Shown in pieces: positions 53,545-62,685 of a stretch of 64,000 nucleotides of DNA. The translations under genes and the position numbers were made by a program. This DNA is from Bacteroidia bacterium (GTDB lineage: Bacteria > Bacteroidota > Bacteroidia > J057): the NCBI GenBank assembly GCA_033391075.1, contig JAWPMV010000005.1, positions 372,001-436,000 of the forward strand. Reading direction: 5' to 3'. The stretch's first letter is position 1; each line of letters opens with the position of its first letter. Below the pieces are notes generated by a model, which worked only from the letters and a program-made list of their open reading frames with translations, had not been told where the DNA came from and searched no databases.

Positions 53545-54669
53545 CTAAACCACCCTCTCCAAAATCCCTTTCAAACCCTCATCTATCCTCGCCAGGCCTT
53601 CTTCCAGATAATCTTTGGTAGAACCCGCCCCCATTCTCACAAATCCCTCCATACCAAAACAAGTTCCGGGTACAATAAAGACCGAATGATTTTTCCTCAG
53701 ATAATCAGACAACTCCTCCGATCCCATATCCAAATGATATTGAAAAAACACCATCCCAGCCGCTTTGGGTGGGCTGAATGAAAAAACGTCCGGATACTGC
53801 AAGGCCCAATTCTGTAGAACGTCCAGGTTTTTAAGCAACATGGAAATATTACGCTGACGGATTTTTTGTCGCATCTCTTCCTCCAATGCTATTTCGGCTA
53901 CCCTATGACTCAAAACAGAGGCCGTGATAGAAGTATAATCATGATAAGCCCAGGCGGTATCTATGATTTCCTTGGGTCCGATCAACCAGCCAATTCTCAA
54001 TCCCGGTAAAGCATAGGCCTTAGATAAACCTCCATTTACAATGGCTTTATCATAGCGCCCATAAAAACTGGGCCTTTCTACTCCATCCAATTCAGCTCCT
54101 CGGTAAACCTCATCCGCATATACCCATGCACCTACTTTTTCAGCAATCGCAATGATGCGATCCATTTCTTTTTCAGTTAGGGTATAACCAGTCGGATTAT
54201 TGGGATTGCAGATAGCAATCATTTTCGTCTTCTCATTCACCTGGGATTCCAATTCCTCAAGATCAGCTGCCCAATCGTTTTCTTGCCTGAGGTGAAAGGC
54301 TCTGGGCTTGGCTCCTATTTCCTCTGCAATCCCCCATATCTGCATATAGTTAGGGAGCATCATAACTACTTCATCTCCGGGCTTTAGCAAGCTATGACAG
54401 GCTACAAAATTAGCTTCCGAAGTACCATTGGTCACGACTACCTGTTCGAAATTTGCAGCCGGATACATAGCTGCTATCCGCTTGCGTAAAGAAATACTCC
54501 CATTTGTCTGACCATAGCCCAGAGTCAGCTGTAAAATATCCGCTTGTTGTTCCTCGTTTAAGAGTTCATGTAAGGAATAGGGGTGGAATCCACTTTCAGT
54601 AAGGTTATAATCCACTGTATTTTCGTACAGCGATTGAATTCGTTCAAGCTCAAAAACAGGAATATTCAT
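53545..54669 (-). CDS. PLP-dependent aminotransferase, class I/II
   Basis: 374 aa. Fold type I motifs: NGTSEANF, NPNNPTGYTL (N157 region), YADEVYRGAEL (D186, Y189) and the PLP-Lys in GGLSKAYALPGLRIGW (K217). Arg in the carboxylate-binding region is in VRMGAGST near the C-terminus. It transfers an amino group between an amino acid and a 2-oxo acid, or acts as a C-S lyase-like relative. Minus strand, divergent from the 54806 gene (136 bp apart). The promoter area contains direct repeats of TTTAGTAT (54674-54700). Confidence 0.94.
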   Translation of the reverse strand: MNIPVFELERIQSLYENTVDYNLTESGFHPYSLHELLNEEQQADILQLTLGYGQTNGSISLRKRIAAMYPAANFEQVVVTNGTSEANFVACHSLLKPGDEVVMMLPNYMQIWGIAEEIGAKPRAFHLRQENDWAADLEELESQVNEKTKMIAICNPNNPTGYTLTEKEMDRIIAIAEKVGAWVYADEVYRGAELDGVERPSFYGRYDKAIVNGGLSKAYALPGLRIGWLIGPKEIIDTAWAYHDYTSITASVLSHRVAEIALEEEMRQKIRQRNISMLLKNLDVLQNWALQYPDVFSFSPPKAAGMVFFQYHLDMGSEELSDYLRKNHSVFIVPGTCFGMEGFVRMGAGSTKDYLEEGLARIDEGLKGILERVV

Positions 54670-54805
54670 ATTTTTAGTATTTTATCTAATTTATTTAGTA
54701 TATTTGCTAAAAACTCTTAAGGGAATTTCAAATTAATTTAGCAACCGCAATTGTCAAACACTAGCGACTAAGGACATTTGCTCTCACACACAAATATTCA
54801 CAATT

Positions 54806-55804
54806 ATGCGATTTATGAAAATCTTCCTTTCTATCCTGGGTGTTTTGCTCCTTGCTATATTAGGCATGGTCATATTCGCCCCTACAAATGTAGCGGTAGA
54901 AACTTCGGAAGTAATACCTGCAAGCAAAACTATGGTATTCCAGGAGGTTTTAACCTTCAAAGCCCGAGACGCCTGGAATCCCTGGACAGATATGGACCCC
55001 AATATCAAACAAGAAATTATCGGAGAAGATGGTACCGTAGGTGCCAAATACCGTTGGGAAGGCAATTCGGATGTAGGAAGTGGAGAACAGGAGATCACGG
55101 CCATTGAAGGTATGGATAAGGTGGACACAAAGCTCATTTTTACAGCACCCTGGGAGTCTGAAGCAGACACCTATATGAAGCTTGAAGAAGTAGAGGGAGG
55201 AACCAAAGTAAGCTGGGGCTTTAGCAGTGAAGCTCCCCGACCAACCAATGCAATGATGCTTTTTATGAAAGGAGCTATCGAAAAGGATTATAATAAAGGC
55301 CTGAAAAGACTCAAAAAACTAATAGAAGACAATCCTATGAGCTTTGAAATTAGAGAAAAGGAAATGCCCGAGACCTATTACGTAGGCAAAAGGAGCACAA
55401 TTAATATGGCTGATATCACAGCCTACTTTACAGAGGTATTCCCTGCAGCTTTCGCTTATGTAGGGAAAAGTGGAATCAATGCTACAGGAAATCCTATGGG
55501 TCTTTACTATTCTTATGCGGAGGATGGTAGCTCAACTGATTTGGCAGCGGTCATTCCGATTGAAAATGGAAATATTGTTGGAAGTGATTTTGACTTGATT
55601 ACCATTCCTGCAGGCAAAGCCCTGGTGATGGATTATTATGGTGATTATAATGCCATCGATAAAGGCCATGACGAATTTGAAGCCTATCTCCTAAGAAAAG
55701 GATTGAAAAGAAAATTTCCAGTTGCGGAGCAATACATTACCGATCCGACGACTGTAGACGATCCCTCAAAGATATTAACGCAGATCACCTACTGGTTAGA
55801 GTAG
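54806..55804 (+). CDS. SRPBCC - GyrI-like (effector-binding) fusion protein
   Basis: 332 aa. An N-terminal membrane segment (about 4-24) is followed by a polyketide-cyclase/SRPBCC domain (about 30-172: VIPASKTMVFQEVLTFK, GTVGAKYRWEGN). A GyrI-like small-molecule-binding domain occupies about 178-332 (FEIREKEMPETYYVGKRS, YYSYAEDG, KALVMDYYGDYNAID). Such fusions are common in Bacteroidota; both domains bind hydrophobic small ligands. A TATATTTG box at 54699-54706 could be its promoter. Confidence 0.88.
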   Translation: MRFMKIFLSILGVLLLAILGMVIFAPTNVAVETSEVIPASKTMVFQEVLTFKARDAWNPWTDMDPNIKQEIIGEDGTVGAKYRWEGNSDVGSGEQEITAIEGMDKVDTKLIFTAPWESEADTYMKLEEVEGGTKVSWGFSSEAPRPTNAMMLFMKGAIEKDYNKGLKRLKKLIEDNPMSFEIREKEMPETYYVGKRSTINMADITAYFTEVFPAAFAYVGKSGINATGNPMGLYYSYAEDGSSTDLAAVIPIENGNIVGSDFDLITIPAGKALVMDYYGDYNAIDKGHDEFEAYLLRKGLKRKFPVAEQYITDPTTVDDPSKILTQITYWLE

Positions 55805-55845
55805 GCATCCTGCATCATCCCCTGATACGATAAACTTAGATTCTC

Positions 55846-55880
55846 AAGGGCTTACGATCTGATCGTAGGCCCTTTTTCAT
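55846..55880 (+). terminator. Rho-independent terminator after the 54806 gene
   Basis: GGGCTTACGAT (55848-55858) and ATCGTAGGCCC (55862-55872) form an 11-bp stem with one G-T pair and a 3-nt loop, followed by TTTTTCATTTTTT. Flanking A and T bases extend it by two pairs. It fits a classical intrinsic terminator. Confidence 0.88.
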
Positions 55881-56026
55881 TTTTTCACCTTTTGCTCCCT
55901 ACATGCTAAGCTAAATTATCTTCAAATAGAGATCTCCCGGCTTGAATGGATCGAATTTCAAGCCTAACTTTAGGAAATGGATTCGGAGCCTTATATTCGG
56001 ATACCCAAAATTTATCAATTAAAACT

Positions 56027-57007
56027 ATGTCTACTAACAGAAGAGCTTTCTTACAGAATGGTGCCCTATTAGGCTCAGGGCTAATACTTTCCCCCTGGCT
56101 ACTCAATTCATGCGCAGGAGAAAAGACAAGTTCAGACAAAAAAGATGCTGGTATGGAGGAAATGGCAGATGCTACTTCCATGTTCTTCAACATATCTCTT
56201 GCCCAATGGTCTTTACATAAGGCCCTATTCTCTGGCAAAATTGACAATCTCGATTTTCCAGCTATTACCAAAAATGAATTTGGAATCGAAGGAGTAGAAT
56301 TTGTAAATCAGTTTTTCAAGGATAAAGCCAAAGACCAAAGCTACCTGGGAGACCTGAAAACTCGCTGTAGCGACAATGGAGTTACTCCCCTCATTATCAT
56401 GATAGATGGAGAAGGTGGGCTGGGAGATACCAATGAAGCCAAAAGAAAAGAAGCTGTAGAAAACCATTATAAATGGGTAGAAGCTGCCAAATTTCTGGGT
56501 TGTCATTCGATCCGTGTAAATGCCTATGGAGAAGGTACAGCTGAAGATGTGAAGGCAGCAGCCATTAGTGGACTGGGAGCCGTTGCGACTTTTGCTAGTG
56601 ACATGGACATAAATGTGATTGTCGAAAACCATGGAGGCTATTCCTCTAATGGAACCTGGCTATCAGATGTAATGAGTCAGATCGCCATGGATAATTGCGG
56701 CACTTTGCCTGACTTTGGAAACTTTTGTATCAAGCGGGGAGAAAATGGATGTGAAGAGGAATATGATCGTTATCAGGGAGTCCTGGAACTGATGCCTTTC
56801 GCCAAAGCCGTTTCAGCAAAATCACATGACTTCAATGATGCCGGAGATGAGATCCATACCGACTATATGAAGATGATGAAAATCGTTAAGGACGCTGGTT
56901 ACAAAGGTTGGGTAGGTGTGGAATATGAAGGGAGTGAACTTGACGAATACGCAGGAATTAAAGCCACCAAAGCCCTACTCGAAAAAGTAGGTAAAGCTCT
57001 GGGATAA
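56027..57007 (+). CDS. Sugar phosphate isomerase/epimerase-like lipoprotein
   Basis: 326 aa from the ATG at 56027; the earlier in-frame start would displace the signal. Signal [14 protein letters not shown] has the twin-arginine look and ends in the lipobox LLNSC (Cys 29). The TIM-barrel (AP-endonuclease 2/xylose-isomerase-like) core shows [34 protein letters not shown] (metal-ligand Glu), SAKSHDF and GWVGVEYEG. Commonly found with Gfo/Idh/MocA oxidoreductases, as here at 49645, in periplasmic sugar metabolism. Hydrophobic and Tat features suggest export. Confidence 0.9.
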   Translation: MSTNRRAFLQNGALLGSGLILSPWLLNSCAGEKTSSDKKDAGMEEMADATSMFFNISLAQWSLHKALFSGKIDNLDFPAITKNEFGIEGVEFVNQFFKDKAKDQSYLGDLKTRCSDNGVTPLIIMIDGEGGLGDTNEAKRKEAVENHYKWVEAAKFLGCHSIRVNAYGEGTAEDVKAAAISGLGAVATFASDMDINVIVENHGGYSSNGTWLSDVMSQIAMDNCGTLPDFGNFCIKRGENGCEEEYDRYQGVLELMPFAKAVSAKSHDFNDAGDEIHTDYMKMMKIVKDAGYKGWVGVEYEGSELDEYAGIKATKALLEKVGKALG

Positions 57008-57034
57008 AACAGAACATAAATATTCACTATATGA

Positions 57035-57067
57035 AGGGACAGATTATATTCTGTCCCTATTTTTTTA
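57035..57067 (+). terminator. Hairpin terminator between convergent genes
   Basis: AGGGACAGA (57035-57043) pairs with TCTGTCCCT (57050-57058) around a 6-nt loop, followed by ATTTTTTTAAT. It terminates the isomerase gene and abuts the stop codon of the minus-strand acyltransferase gene. Confidence 0.85.
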
Positions 57068-58144
57068 ATAAAAATACTTTTTCAACCGCAAAAAAGGCTT
57101 CTCCAAAAGCAGATAAGACAGCCAACTGATCAGAATCGAAAGACTCAAACACAAGAGTCCAAAGAGATAAGATTCGAGATAGCCTCCTGCTTCAGCCAGA
57201 AATTTTTCCCAAAGCTGTAAACACAAAGCGATGACTATGGTATGGTAAACATACAGACCATAAGTATATTTCCCCAAAATGCTGATTAATGCTTCATCAG
57301 AAATGCTCAAACTGGCGTCCTCCGGTATAAACAAAACAAGAATCCACATAAAGGCGATGCCCAACAGCAAAGGCCCAAATACGAAATGGATTTGTCCGGA
57401 AAAATGAGGATAAACAAATACAAGGATCAGGATAAAGAGAAGCATGATCCGGGAAGTAAAGGTAGCATATCGGGGAAAGCGAAAACTATCCCTTTTTTCC
57501 GTCAGCAAATATGCCGGCAATGCTCCTACTGCAAATAGATCCAGATTTGTAAGAAGGTCGAGACTGTCCCATCCTTTTTGAAAGAACACAAAGCGGGATA
57601 ATAGTGAAATTAAGATGGATACAAATAGCAAATAAGGAAGCTTCTTTGAAGGAAGAAAATAGAGTGTGATTCCCCAAAACAGATAGAAATGCTCCTCAAT
57701 GCAGAGCGACCACATTACTCCCAGTGGAGCAACATTGGGAGATTCTCCCAGCAAAATCATCCGATAATTCTCCAAAAAGCCCAGACTCATCCACCAATTG
57801 GGTTCATAACCGGCATCAGAAGCAGTCAAACCGAGAATCCCCAGAATCCAGGGTGTCAAAAAAGCAAATAGAATCATGGCATAATACAAGGGCCAGATTC
57901 TCAGGATTCGTCGAAGAAAGAAATTCTTAAGGTTTAGCCTAGCCTTAGCTTCCTTTTCCTCCAGGATAATATGGGTAATCAGGAAGCCACTAAGTACAAA
58001 AAAGAACATTACCCCTATGCCTCCTCCGGCTTTCAGGTAGGAGAATAATGGGAAGTTGGAGATGGGTAAATGAAAAAGAAAGACCTTGAAAAAGGCCAGG
58101 AAACGTAAGGCGTCAAAACTTTTAAAATATCTTTTCTTTTGCAT
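57065..58144 (-). CDS. Acyltransferase 3 family membrane protein
   Basis: 359 aa with about ten membrane segments. The OafA/YrhL-type motifs are present: FDALRFLAFFKVFLFHLP (catalytic His region), FFFVLSGFLITHIILEEKE and RRILRIWPLYYAMI near the N-terminus, and SLCIEEHFYLFW. It transfers an acyl group from a cytoplasmic donor to an extracytoplasmic sugar. It diverges from the Kazal-Hint lipoprotein gene 67 bp away. Confidence 0.94.
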   Translation of the reverse strand: MQKKRYFKSFDALRFLAFFKVFLFHLPISNFPLFSYLKAGGGIGVMFFFVLSGFLITHIILEEKEAKARLNLKNFFLRRILRIWPLYYAMILFAFLTPWILGILGLTASDAGYEPNWWMSLGFLENYRMILLGESPNVAPLGVMWSLCIEEHFYLFWGITLYFLPSKKLPYLLFVSILISLLSRFVFFQKGWDSLDLLTNLDLFAVGALPAYLLTEKRDSFRFPRYATFTSRIMLLFILILVFVYPHFSGQIHFVFGPLLLGIAFMWILVLFIPEDASLSISDEALISILGKYTYGLYVYHTIVIALCLQLWEKFLAEAGGYLESYLFGLLCLSLSILISWLSYLLLEKPFLRLKKYFY

Positions 58145-58211
58145 CTACGCAGCAAAAGAACGGATTGCTCCGTTTAAATTCAAAACAGCCAAACACAAAA
58201 AATATCCAGCT

Positions 58212-59078
58212 ATGAAATTTTCCCTTATAAAACTCTCTCTCTTTTTATCAGTTCTGCTACTTTTTTCCTGCGAAGAAGAGGCCCTGAATCCTTCGGTCAA
58301 TTTCCCGGATTTCAGCAATTGTAACTGCGATTTTGAAAGTAGAGACTTTGTCTGCACATCAGAAGGAAACTGGTACAGGTCTGAATGTTTTGCGGAATGT
58401 TTGGGAGAAGATATGAATTTAATTACCGCTGACTCCTGTGATCTTACTTCATTCGATCCTGCGGACACCCTGAGCTGGCCGATACAAATCATATGTCATC
58501 CCGTTTTACCTTTGCCTCCTGTAGTCTCCATCCTGAGCGACAGTACCAAAATATTTGAAATCAATGATTCGACTTTTGTACGAGGCGTAGAAGGCAGATG
58601 CCTTTGTCTTTCGCCCGAAACAATGATTGCAACTCCCGAAGGTGAAAAAGCAGTTTCCAGCCTCAAAGAAGGAGATTGGGTCATTACCCAAAACCTCTCC
58701 AAACAAATAGAAGCTCAACCTATCATTTGGTTTAGGAAAGCGCAGGTTCTTGACGACCATAAAATGCTACACCTATGCCTGGAAGATGGCAAGGAAGTAC
58801 GACTGAGCCCTTCACATCCAGATCAGTCCTACAATGCTATGAAAAAATTGAAAGTCGGGGATTATTATAATGGAGTTCGCATTCTTTCCAGCCAAGTACT
58901 ACCGTATGGAGAAACCCATACCTGGGATATTCTTCCTGGAGGAACAACGGGACTTTATAAGGCAAATGGGATTTGGGTAGGAAGTACACTTTTCAGTCCA
59001 ATTGTGGGCTATACTCAAAGAGAAGTTGATCCGACAGGCTGTACCACGCCTGGAGGTGGAATAGTCTCAAATCCCTAA
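58212..59078 (+). CDS. Lipoprotein with Kazal-like and Hint domains
   Basis: 288 aa from the ATG at 58212; the longer frame upstream overlaps the divergent gene and lacks a signal. Lipobox LLFSC, Cys 20. Residues 37-76 have six Cys in a Kazal-like pattern, with C48-x6-Y55-x3-C59-x3-C63 as the core. Residues about 132-260 are a Hint (hedgehog/intein) fold: C132 starts LSPETMIATPEGEKAV, LKEGDWVITQN follows, and LSPSHP (H202) is the block-B His with Ser in place of Thr. The terminal ANGIWVGST lacks the intein Asn. Self-cleavage at C132 would release the Hint part from a lipid-anchored Kazal domain. Its 3' end overlaps that of the minus-strand kinase gene by 12 bp. Confidence 0.8.
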   Translation: MKFSLIKLSLFLSVLLLFSCEEEALNPSVNFPDFSNCNCDFESRDFVCTSEGNWYRSECFAECLGEDMNLITADSCDLTSFDPADTLSWPIQIICHPVLPLPPVVSILSDSTKIFEINDSTFVRGVEGRCLCLSPETMIATPEGEKAVSSLKEGDWVITQNLSKQIEAQPIIWFRKAQVLDDHKMLHLCLEDGKEVRLSPSHPDQSYNAMKKLKVGDYYNGVRILSSQVLPYGETHTWDILPGGTTGLYKANGIWVGSTLFSPIVGYTQREVDPTGCTTPGGGIVSNP

Positions 59079-59564
59079 ATAGGACTTCAGGGCTTCCATA
59101 TCTGTTTTGCGGTTTCCCGACAAGCGATAAACTTCCATCTCTTCCGGGGGAAGACCATGCCTTTGGTATGCGCCCCAGATATACTGAATGTACCACTCAG
59201 GTTCTCTGCCCCATCTTACGTCTAGCCTCTTTCTATCGAGAAACACGGTCCTTGGTATCTCGACAAAAATGCTTCGGTCGTATGCTGCATTGATTTCGGG
59301 GAAAGCAAAAGTGAAGATTCCTTCCAGAATCACGATTTCATGTTCTCTTCTGGCCTGCTCTATGGTGCTTTTCCACCTGGGCAGGTCTATGGATTCAGGG
59401 ACTTCCCAGTCAATATGCTTCTGTATCATCGGGATGTCTTTTTCTGCTTTGACAAAGTCATCCTGATGGAGCAAAATCACCTTTCGCTCTTTGTACAAAC
59501 CCTTTATCCGCTTTGCCAGCTTCGTTTTGCCTGATCTACTGAGTCCGCCTATCCCGATCAACAT
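59067..59564 (-). CDS. Uridine kinase-like P-loop NTPase
   Basis: 165 aa. Walker A motif IGIGGLSRSGKTKLAKRI (G-x-S-R-S-G-K-T) at the N-terminus, followed by LLHQDDFVK, which resembles the nucleoside-binding acidic motif, and IVILEGIFTFAFP as the Walker-B-like strand. The size and motifs fit the uridine kinase/nicotinamide riboside kinase branch. It phosphorylates a nucleoside or related substrate in the cytoplasm; the substrate is not certain. Confidence 0.82.
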   Translation of the reverse strand: MLIGIGGLSRSGKTKLAKRIKGLYKERKVILLHQDDFVKAEKDIPMIQKHIDWEVPESIDLPRWKSTIEQARREHEIVILEGIFTFAFPEINAAYDRSIFVEIPRTVFLDRKRLDVRWGREPEWYIQYIWGAYQRHGLPPEEMEVYRLSGNRKTDMEALKSYLGI

Positions 59565-59645
59565 ACTGATAAGTTTGGGCTAAGGTACTAAAAAGGAAGA
59601 TTTTCCAGAACTTGCCTTTCCCCTCAATAAATAGCAAATTCGATC

Positions 59646-60947
59646 ATGAGAAGATTCCTCCCCTTTTTTATTCTACTCATATTTCAAATTCCCTTTATGA
59701 GCCACGCTCAGAATGATTTTATCCGTATTGAAAACGGAAAATTTATCTTGCAAAATCAGCCCTATTATTTCCTCGGAACAAACTTTTGGTACGGAATGAA
59801 TTTAGGTTCGGAAGGCGAAGGTGGAGATCAGGACAGATTGTTGCGAGAACTTGATCAACTCAAGGAACTGGGCGTAAAGAATCTACGGGTGATGGCTGCT
59901 AGTGAAGGTCCAGATGATGAACCCTGGCGGATGCTACCAAGCCTCCAACCAGAAGCGGGTAAGTATAATGAGCAGGTATTGAAAGGACTCGATTTTCTTC
60001 TGGCTGAAATGGCAAAACGCGATATGTATGCAGTCGTTTGCCTGAATAATTTCTGGCCCTGGTCAGGTGGCATGTCTCAATACAAAGCCTGGACAAAAAA
60101 GAAGAAAATCCCCTACCCTCCTCCAGCAGAAGGAGGAAATTGGGCGACTTACCAAACTTATACAGCTGATTTTTATAGCAATAAGGAAGCAAAATCGCTT
60201 TTCGAAGATCATATTAAATTCATTCTTGGAAGAAAGAATAGTATAAATGGTCTTGCCTATGTGGATGATCCCCATATCATGGCCTGGGAAATTGCCAATG
60301 AAGCCAGAGGCATCCTGAAGCCCAGAAAATATCGAAAGTGGATCAAGGAAACCGCCAGCCTGATCAAAAGTCTGGATCCCCATCATCTCTTAACCACGGG
60401 AAGCGAAGGCTATACTCCTTCCAAACTTGCTGGGACCCATGCGAAAAAGGACAATAAATTCAAGCATATAGATTATCTGACTGTTCACATCTGGATTCAG
60501 AATTGGGGTTGGTATGACCCCAACGATCATGATAAAACTTTTCCTAAGGCAAAGGAGAAAGCTTTAAAATATTTGAACAGGCATATTACGGCAGCGGAGG
60601 AATTAGGCAAACCCCTGGTTATGGAAGAATTTGGCATTGCGCGTGATGAAGATGACCATAATCCGGCTGCTACTACTGAGGCACGGGATGCCTATTATCA
60701 ATATATGTTTGAAGAAGTTTATAGCAGGGCAAAAGCGGGTTCAACACTCGTGGGATGTAATTTCTGGGCATGGGGGGGAGAAGGAAGGCCTCGAGCACCC
60801 CATGCGATCTGGAAAGCCGGAGATGAGTTTATCGGCGATCCTCCGCATGAATACCAGGGATGGTATTCGGTTTATGATACAGATCGGACTACTTTGGAAG
60901 TGATAGAAACTTATGCTCGAAAACTAGAGGCCCTGGGTAAACCCTAG
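59646..60947 (+). CDS. Glycoside hydrolase family 5 enzyme (mannanase-like), secreted
   Basis: 433 aa with a signal peptide ending SHAQ. The GH5 TIM barrel shows the acid/base Glu E219 in MAWEIANEARG and the nucleophile E328 in LVMEEFGI. LTVHIWIQNWGW and NFWAWGGEGRP are further conserved barrel-end motifs. The architecture resembles endo-beta-mannosidases of the GH5 subfamily 7 type, but the substrate is not fixed by sequence alone. It stands beside a sugar isomerase and a PQQ dehydrogenase in a carbohydrate-themed region. Confidence 0.94.
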   Translation: MRRFLPFFILLIFQIPFMSHAQNDFIRIENGKFILQNQPYYFLGTNFWYGMNLGSEGEGGDQDRLLRELDQLKELGVKNLRVMAASEGPDDEPWRMLPSLQPEAGKYNEQVLKGLDFLLAEMAKRDMYAVVCLNNFWPWSGGMSQYKAWTKKKKIPYPPPAEGGNWATYQTYTADFYSNKEAKSLFEDHIKFILGRKNSINGLAYVDDPHIMAWEIANEARGILKPRKYRKWIKETASLIKSLDPHHLLTTGSEGYTPSKLAGTHAKKDNKFKHIDYLTVHIWIQNWGWYDPNDHDKTFPKAKEKALKYLNRHITAAEELGKPLVMEEFGIARDEDDHNPAATTEARDAYYQYMFEEVYSRAKAGSTLVGCNFWAWGGEGRPRAPHAIWKAGDEFIGDPPHEYQGWYSVYDTDRTTLEVIETYARKLEALGKP

Positions 60948-61248
60948 CCTCTGGGTTAGCGGCAAAACGAAAATACTACAATTGCACAAGAACACTACAT
61001 AGTCCGGGAGAAAGGAATATGACCTATTCCGGAGATGCATTGAATATGACTGCCCGCATATTGGCTAAGTGCAAAGAATACCAAAGAAATCTCCTGATCT
61101 CCTGATCTCCTGATCTCATGATCTCATGAGATTTGATATCCAAACTTGAACAATACAAAGCCATCTCTTTTGAACGCATGGGTTCGGTTTTGCTAAGAGG
61201 AAAAAGCGAGTCCATCGACATTTATGCCATCAACAAAGCATAAATATC
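60948..61248. other. Gene-free gap with an 8-bp tandem repeat
   Basis: No supported gene. At 61091-61130 five 8-bp units (three CTCCTGAT, CTCATGAT, CTCATGAG) lie head to tail. Read on the minus strand, 61130-61200 gives a short in-frame peptide ending in FVLFKFGYQIS, which resembles the closing strand of an outer-membrane barrel. It might be a decayed gene end; I do not claim more. Confidence 0.45.
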
Positions 61249-61752
61249 CTAAAACTCATAGCCCAAATGAATCCCGGAAAACATTTCGGCATGTTCCCCC
61301 AAGAGGCCTCCAATCACCGGCCCCAAATGGAAGTGATTTCCAATGAATATATTGATCTCTGATTCGATATAGGCTGAGACCGTAAGTGATTCCTCTTCAT
61401 TCCCCAGAGTAAAATTGGGACCAGCATTGAAGGTAATCCATTTGGCTGGTTTATAACTCCCAATCAAGGCAAGTTCATGTCCCAATTCGCCCGCTTCCTC
61501 ATATTTCAGGGTGTAACCGACTCCTAGCGCCCAATGATGATTAAACCAATAGGTAAGGTGCAACTCATTTCCCCAAAGCCTTTCCTCTGCAGCTTCACTT
61601 CCGGGCTGAAAAAAATGCAATCCGGAAAAAACAATTTCCCAGGCTCCTTCTGCTTGATGTGTCTTTTCGGATTTGTCGTGTTCCTGAGCAAAACAAAAGG
61701 ATCCTACAAAAAGCAGGCTTATAAGGATTAAGTAGTGGCGAAACGTCATCAA
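61249..61752 (-). CDS. Outer-membrane beta-barrel-like protein
   Basis: 167 aa with a signal peptide (SLLFVGSFCFAQ). Mature chain with alternating strands (HLTYWFNHHWALGVGYTLKYE, LALIGSYKPAKWITFNAGP) and the terminal segment HLGYEF with a C-terminal Phe. No family recognised; the length suggests a small eight-stranded barrel. ATG codons at 61752 and 61749 are both possible. Confidence 0.75.
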   Translation of the reverse strand: MMTFRHYLILISLLFVGSFCFAQEHDKSEKTHQAEGAWEIVFSGLHFFQPGSEAAEERLWGNELHLTYWFNHHWALGVGYTLKYEEAGELGHELALIGSYKPAKWITFNAGPNFTLGNEEESLTVSAYIESEINIFIGNHFHLGPVIGGLLGEHAEMFSGIHLGYEF

Positions 61753-62020
61753 ATGCAGGGTTTATAGGATTAAATATCCCACAAAAATAGCGGGCGAAAT
61801 CCTACCCGGCTGTCGCCATTTACACGCAGAGCTAAATTTTTAGAAAAAATTGTATTGAGCTGTTTAGATGAATGAAAGGTATTCGTCTTATCTAAATGAG
61901 TTTGGACAAAGTCGACTACAGCTCCATTTCTAATTCGATTTAATGCGCATCAATCATTTCCCTTTCTCCTAAGAAAGAGATTGGGAATCCTATTAAGCTT
62001 TAGTCACAATCAACAATTCT

Positions 62021-62590
62021 ATGAAAACCATTTTTATTAAAGCATTACAATTCACTCTCCTTGGTCTATTATTCGCATGTGCACCTTTAGAAGAGGCTGA
62101 GGAAATCATCAAGCAGGAACCTCTGAAAATTATAGTCAATGGTAAGGACGTTCAGGTGAACTCGAAAGGACTGGAAGGTCCTTTTGACAAAGGGAAATGT
62201 GGCTGCACCTTTACCTCAGAAGTAAGCGCCAATCTTATTGGAAAAAATTGGATCACAATCTTTACCCTAACAGCAAATGGTGCTTTCTCAAGTTGGGTTA
62301 CTCAGGGTAGTTCTACAACTGAGAATCCAAGAAGCTTTTTCTTGGGTGATGTATTGAAAAACCAAACTGTAGAAATCACCCACCTGATGAATTATGACGA
62401 TCCTGTTCCTTTCAATGAGCAAGGATGGATCAAGACCAAAATAGCTTGTGAGAAGGCTCCTCCTGTTACTTATAGTGCCAAAATTCCTCCTTTTAACAAT
62501 ACAGGAGGTGTTCCAGTGCACGTTCTAAAGTTTGCAAAAATCACCTTCGAATGCGGAACCGAGGATGCATTGGAAAATTTACCCGACTAA
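62021..62590 (+). CDS. Lipoprotein of unknown function
   Basis: 189 aa. Lipobox GLLFAC, Cys 20. The mature region is beta-rich with five further Cys (KCGCTF, KIACEK, FECGTE). Not recognised. The strong hairpin at 62615 terminates it. Confidence 0.75.
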   Translation: MKTIFIKALQFTLLGLLFACAPLEEAEEIIKQEPLKIIVNGKDVQVNSKGLEGPFDKGKCGCTFTSEVSANLIGKNWITIFTLTANGAFSSWVTQGSSTTENPRSFFLGDVLKNQTVEITHLMNYDDPVPFNEQGWIKTKIACEKAPPVTYSAKIPPFNNTGGVPVHVLKFAKITFECGTEDALENLPD

Positions 62591-62614
62591 TTCTTCAAAC
62601 GATTGTATATCAAA

Positions 62615-62643
62615 AGACCCTCTCAGCTATGCCGAGAGGGTCT
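62615..62643. terminator. Bidirectional terminator
   Basis: AGACCCTCTC (62615-62624) and GAGAGGGTCT (62634-62643) form a perfect 10-bp stem with a 9-nt loop between two convergent genes, followed by CTATTTG on the plus strand and TTTTGATA on the minus strand. Confidence 0.85.
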
Positions 62644-62685
62644 CTATTTGTAATAACACGTTACCTAAAATATTCTTATATCTTT

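Noticed and set aside
54778-55107. 109-codon plus-strand frame overlapping the 54806 gene
   Set aside because: Different frame from the SRPBCC-GyrI protein and of low-complexity composition.
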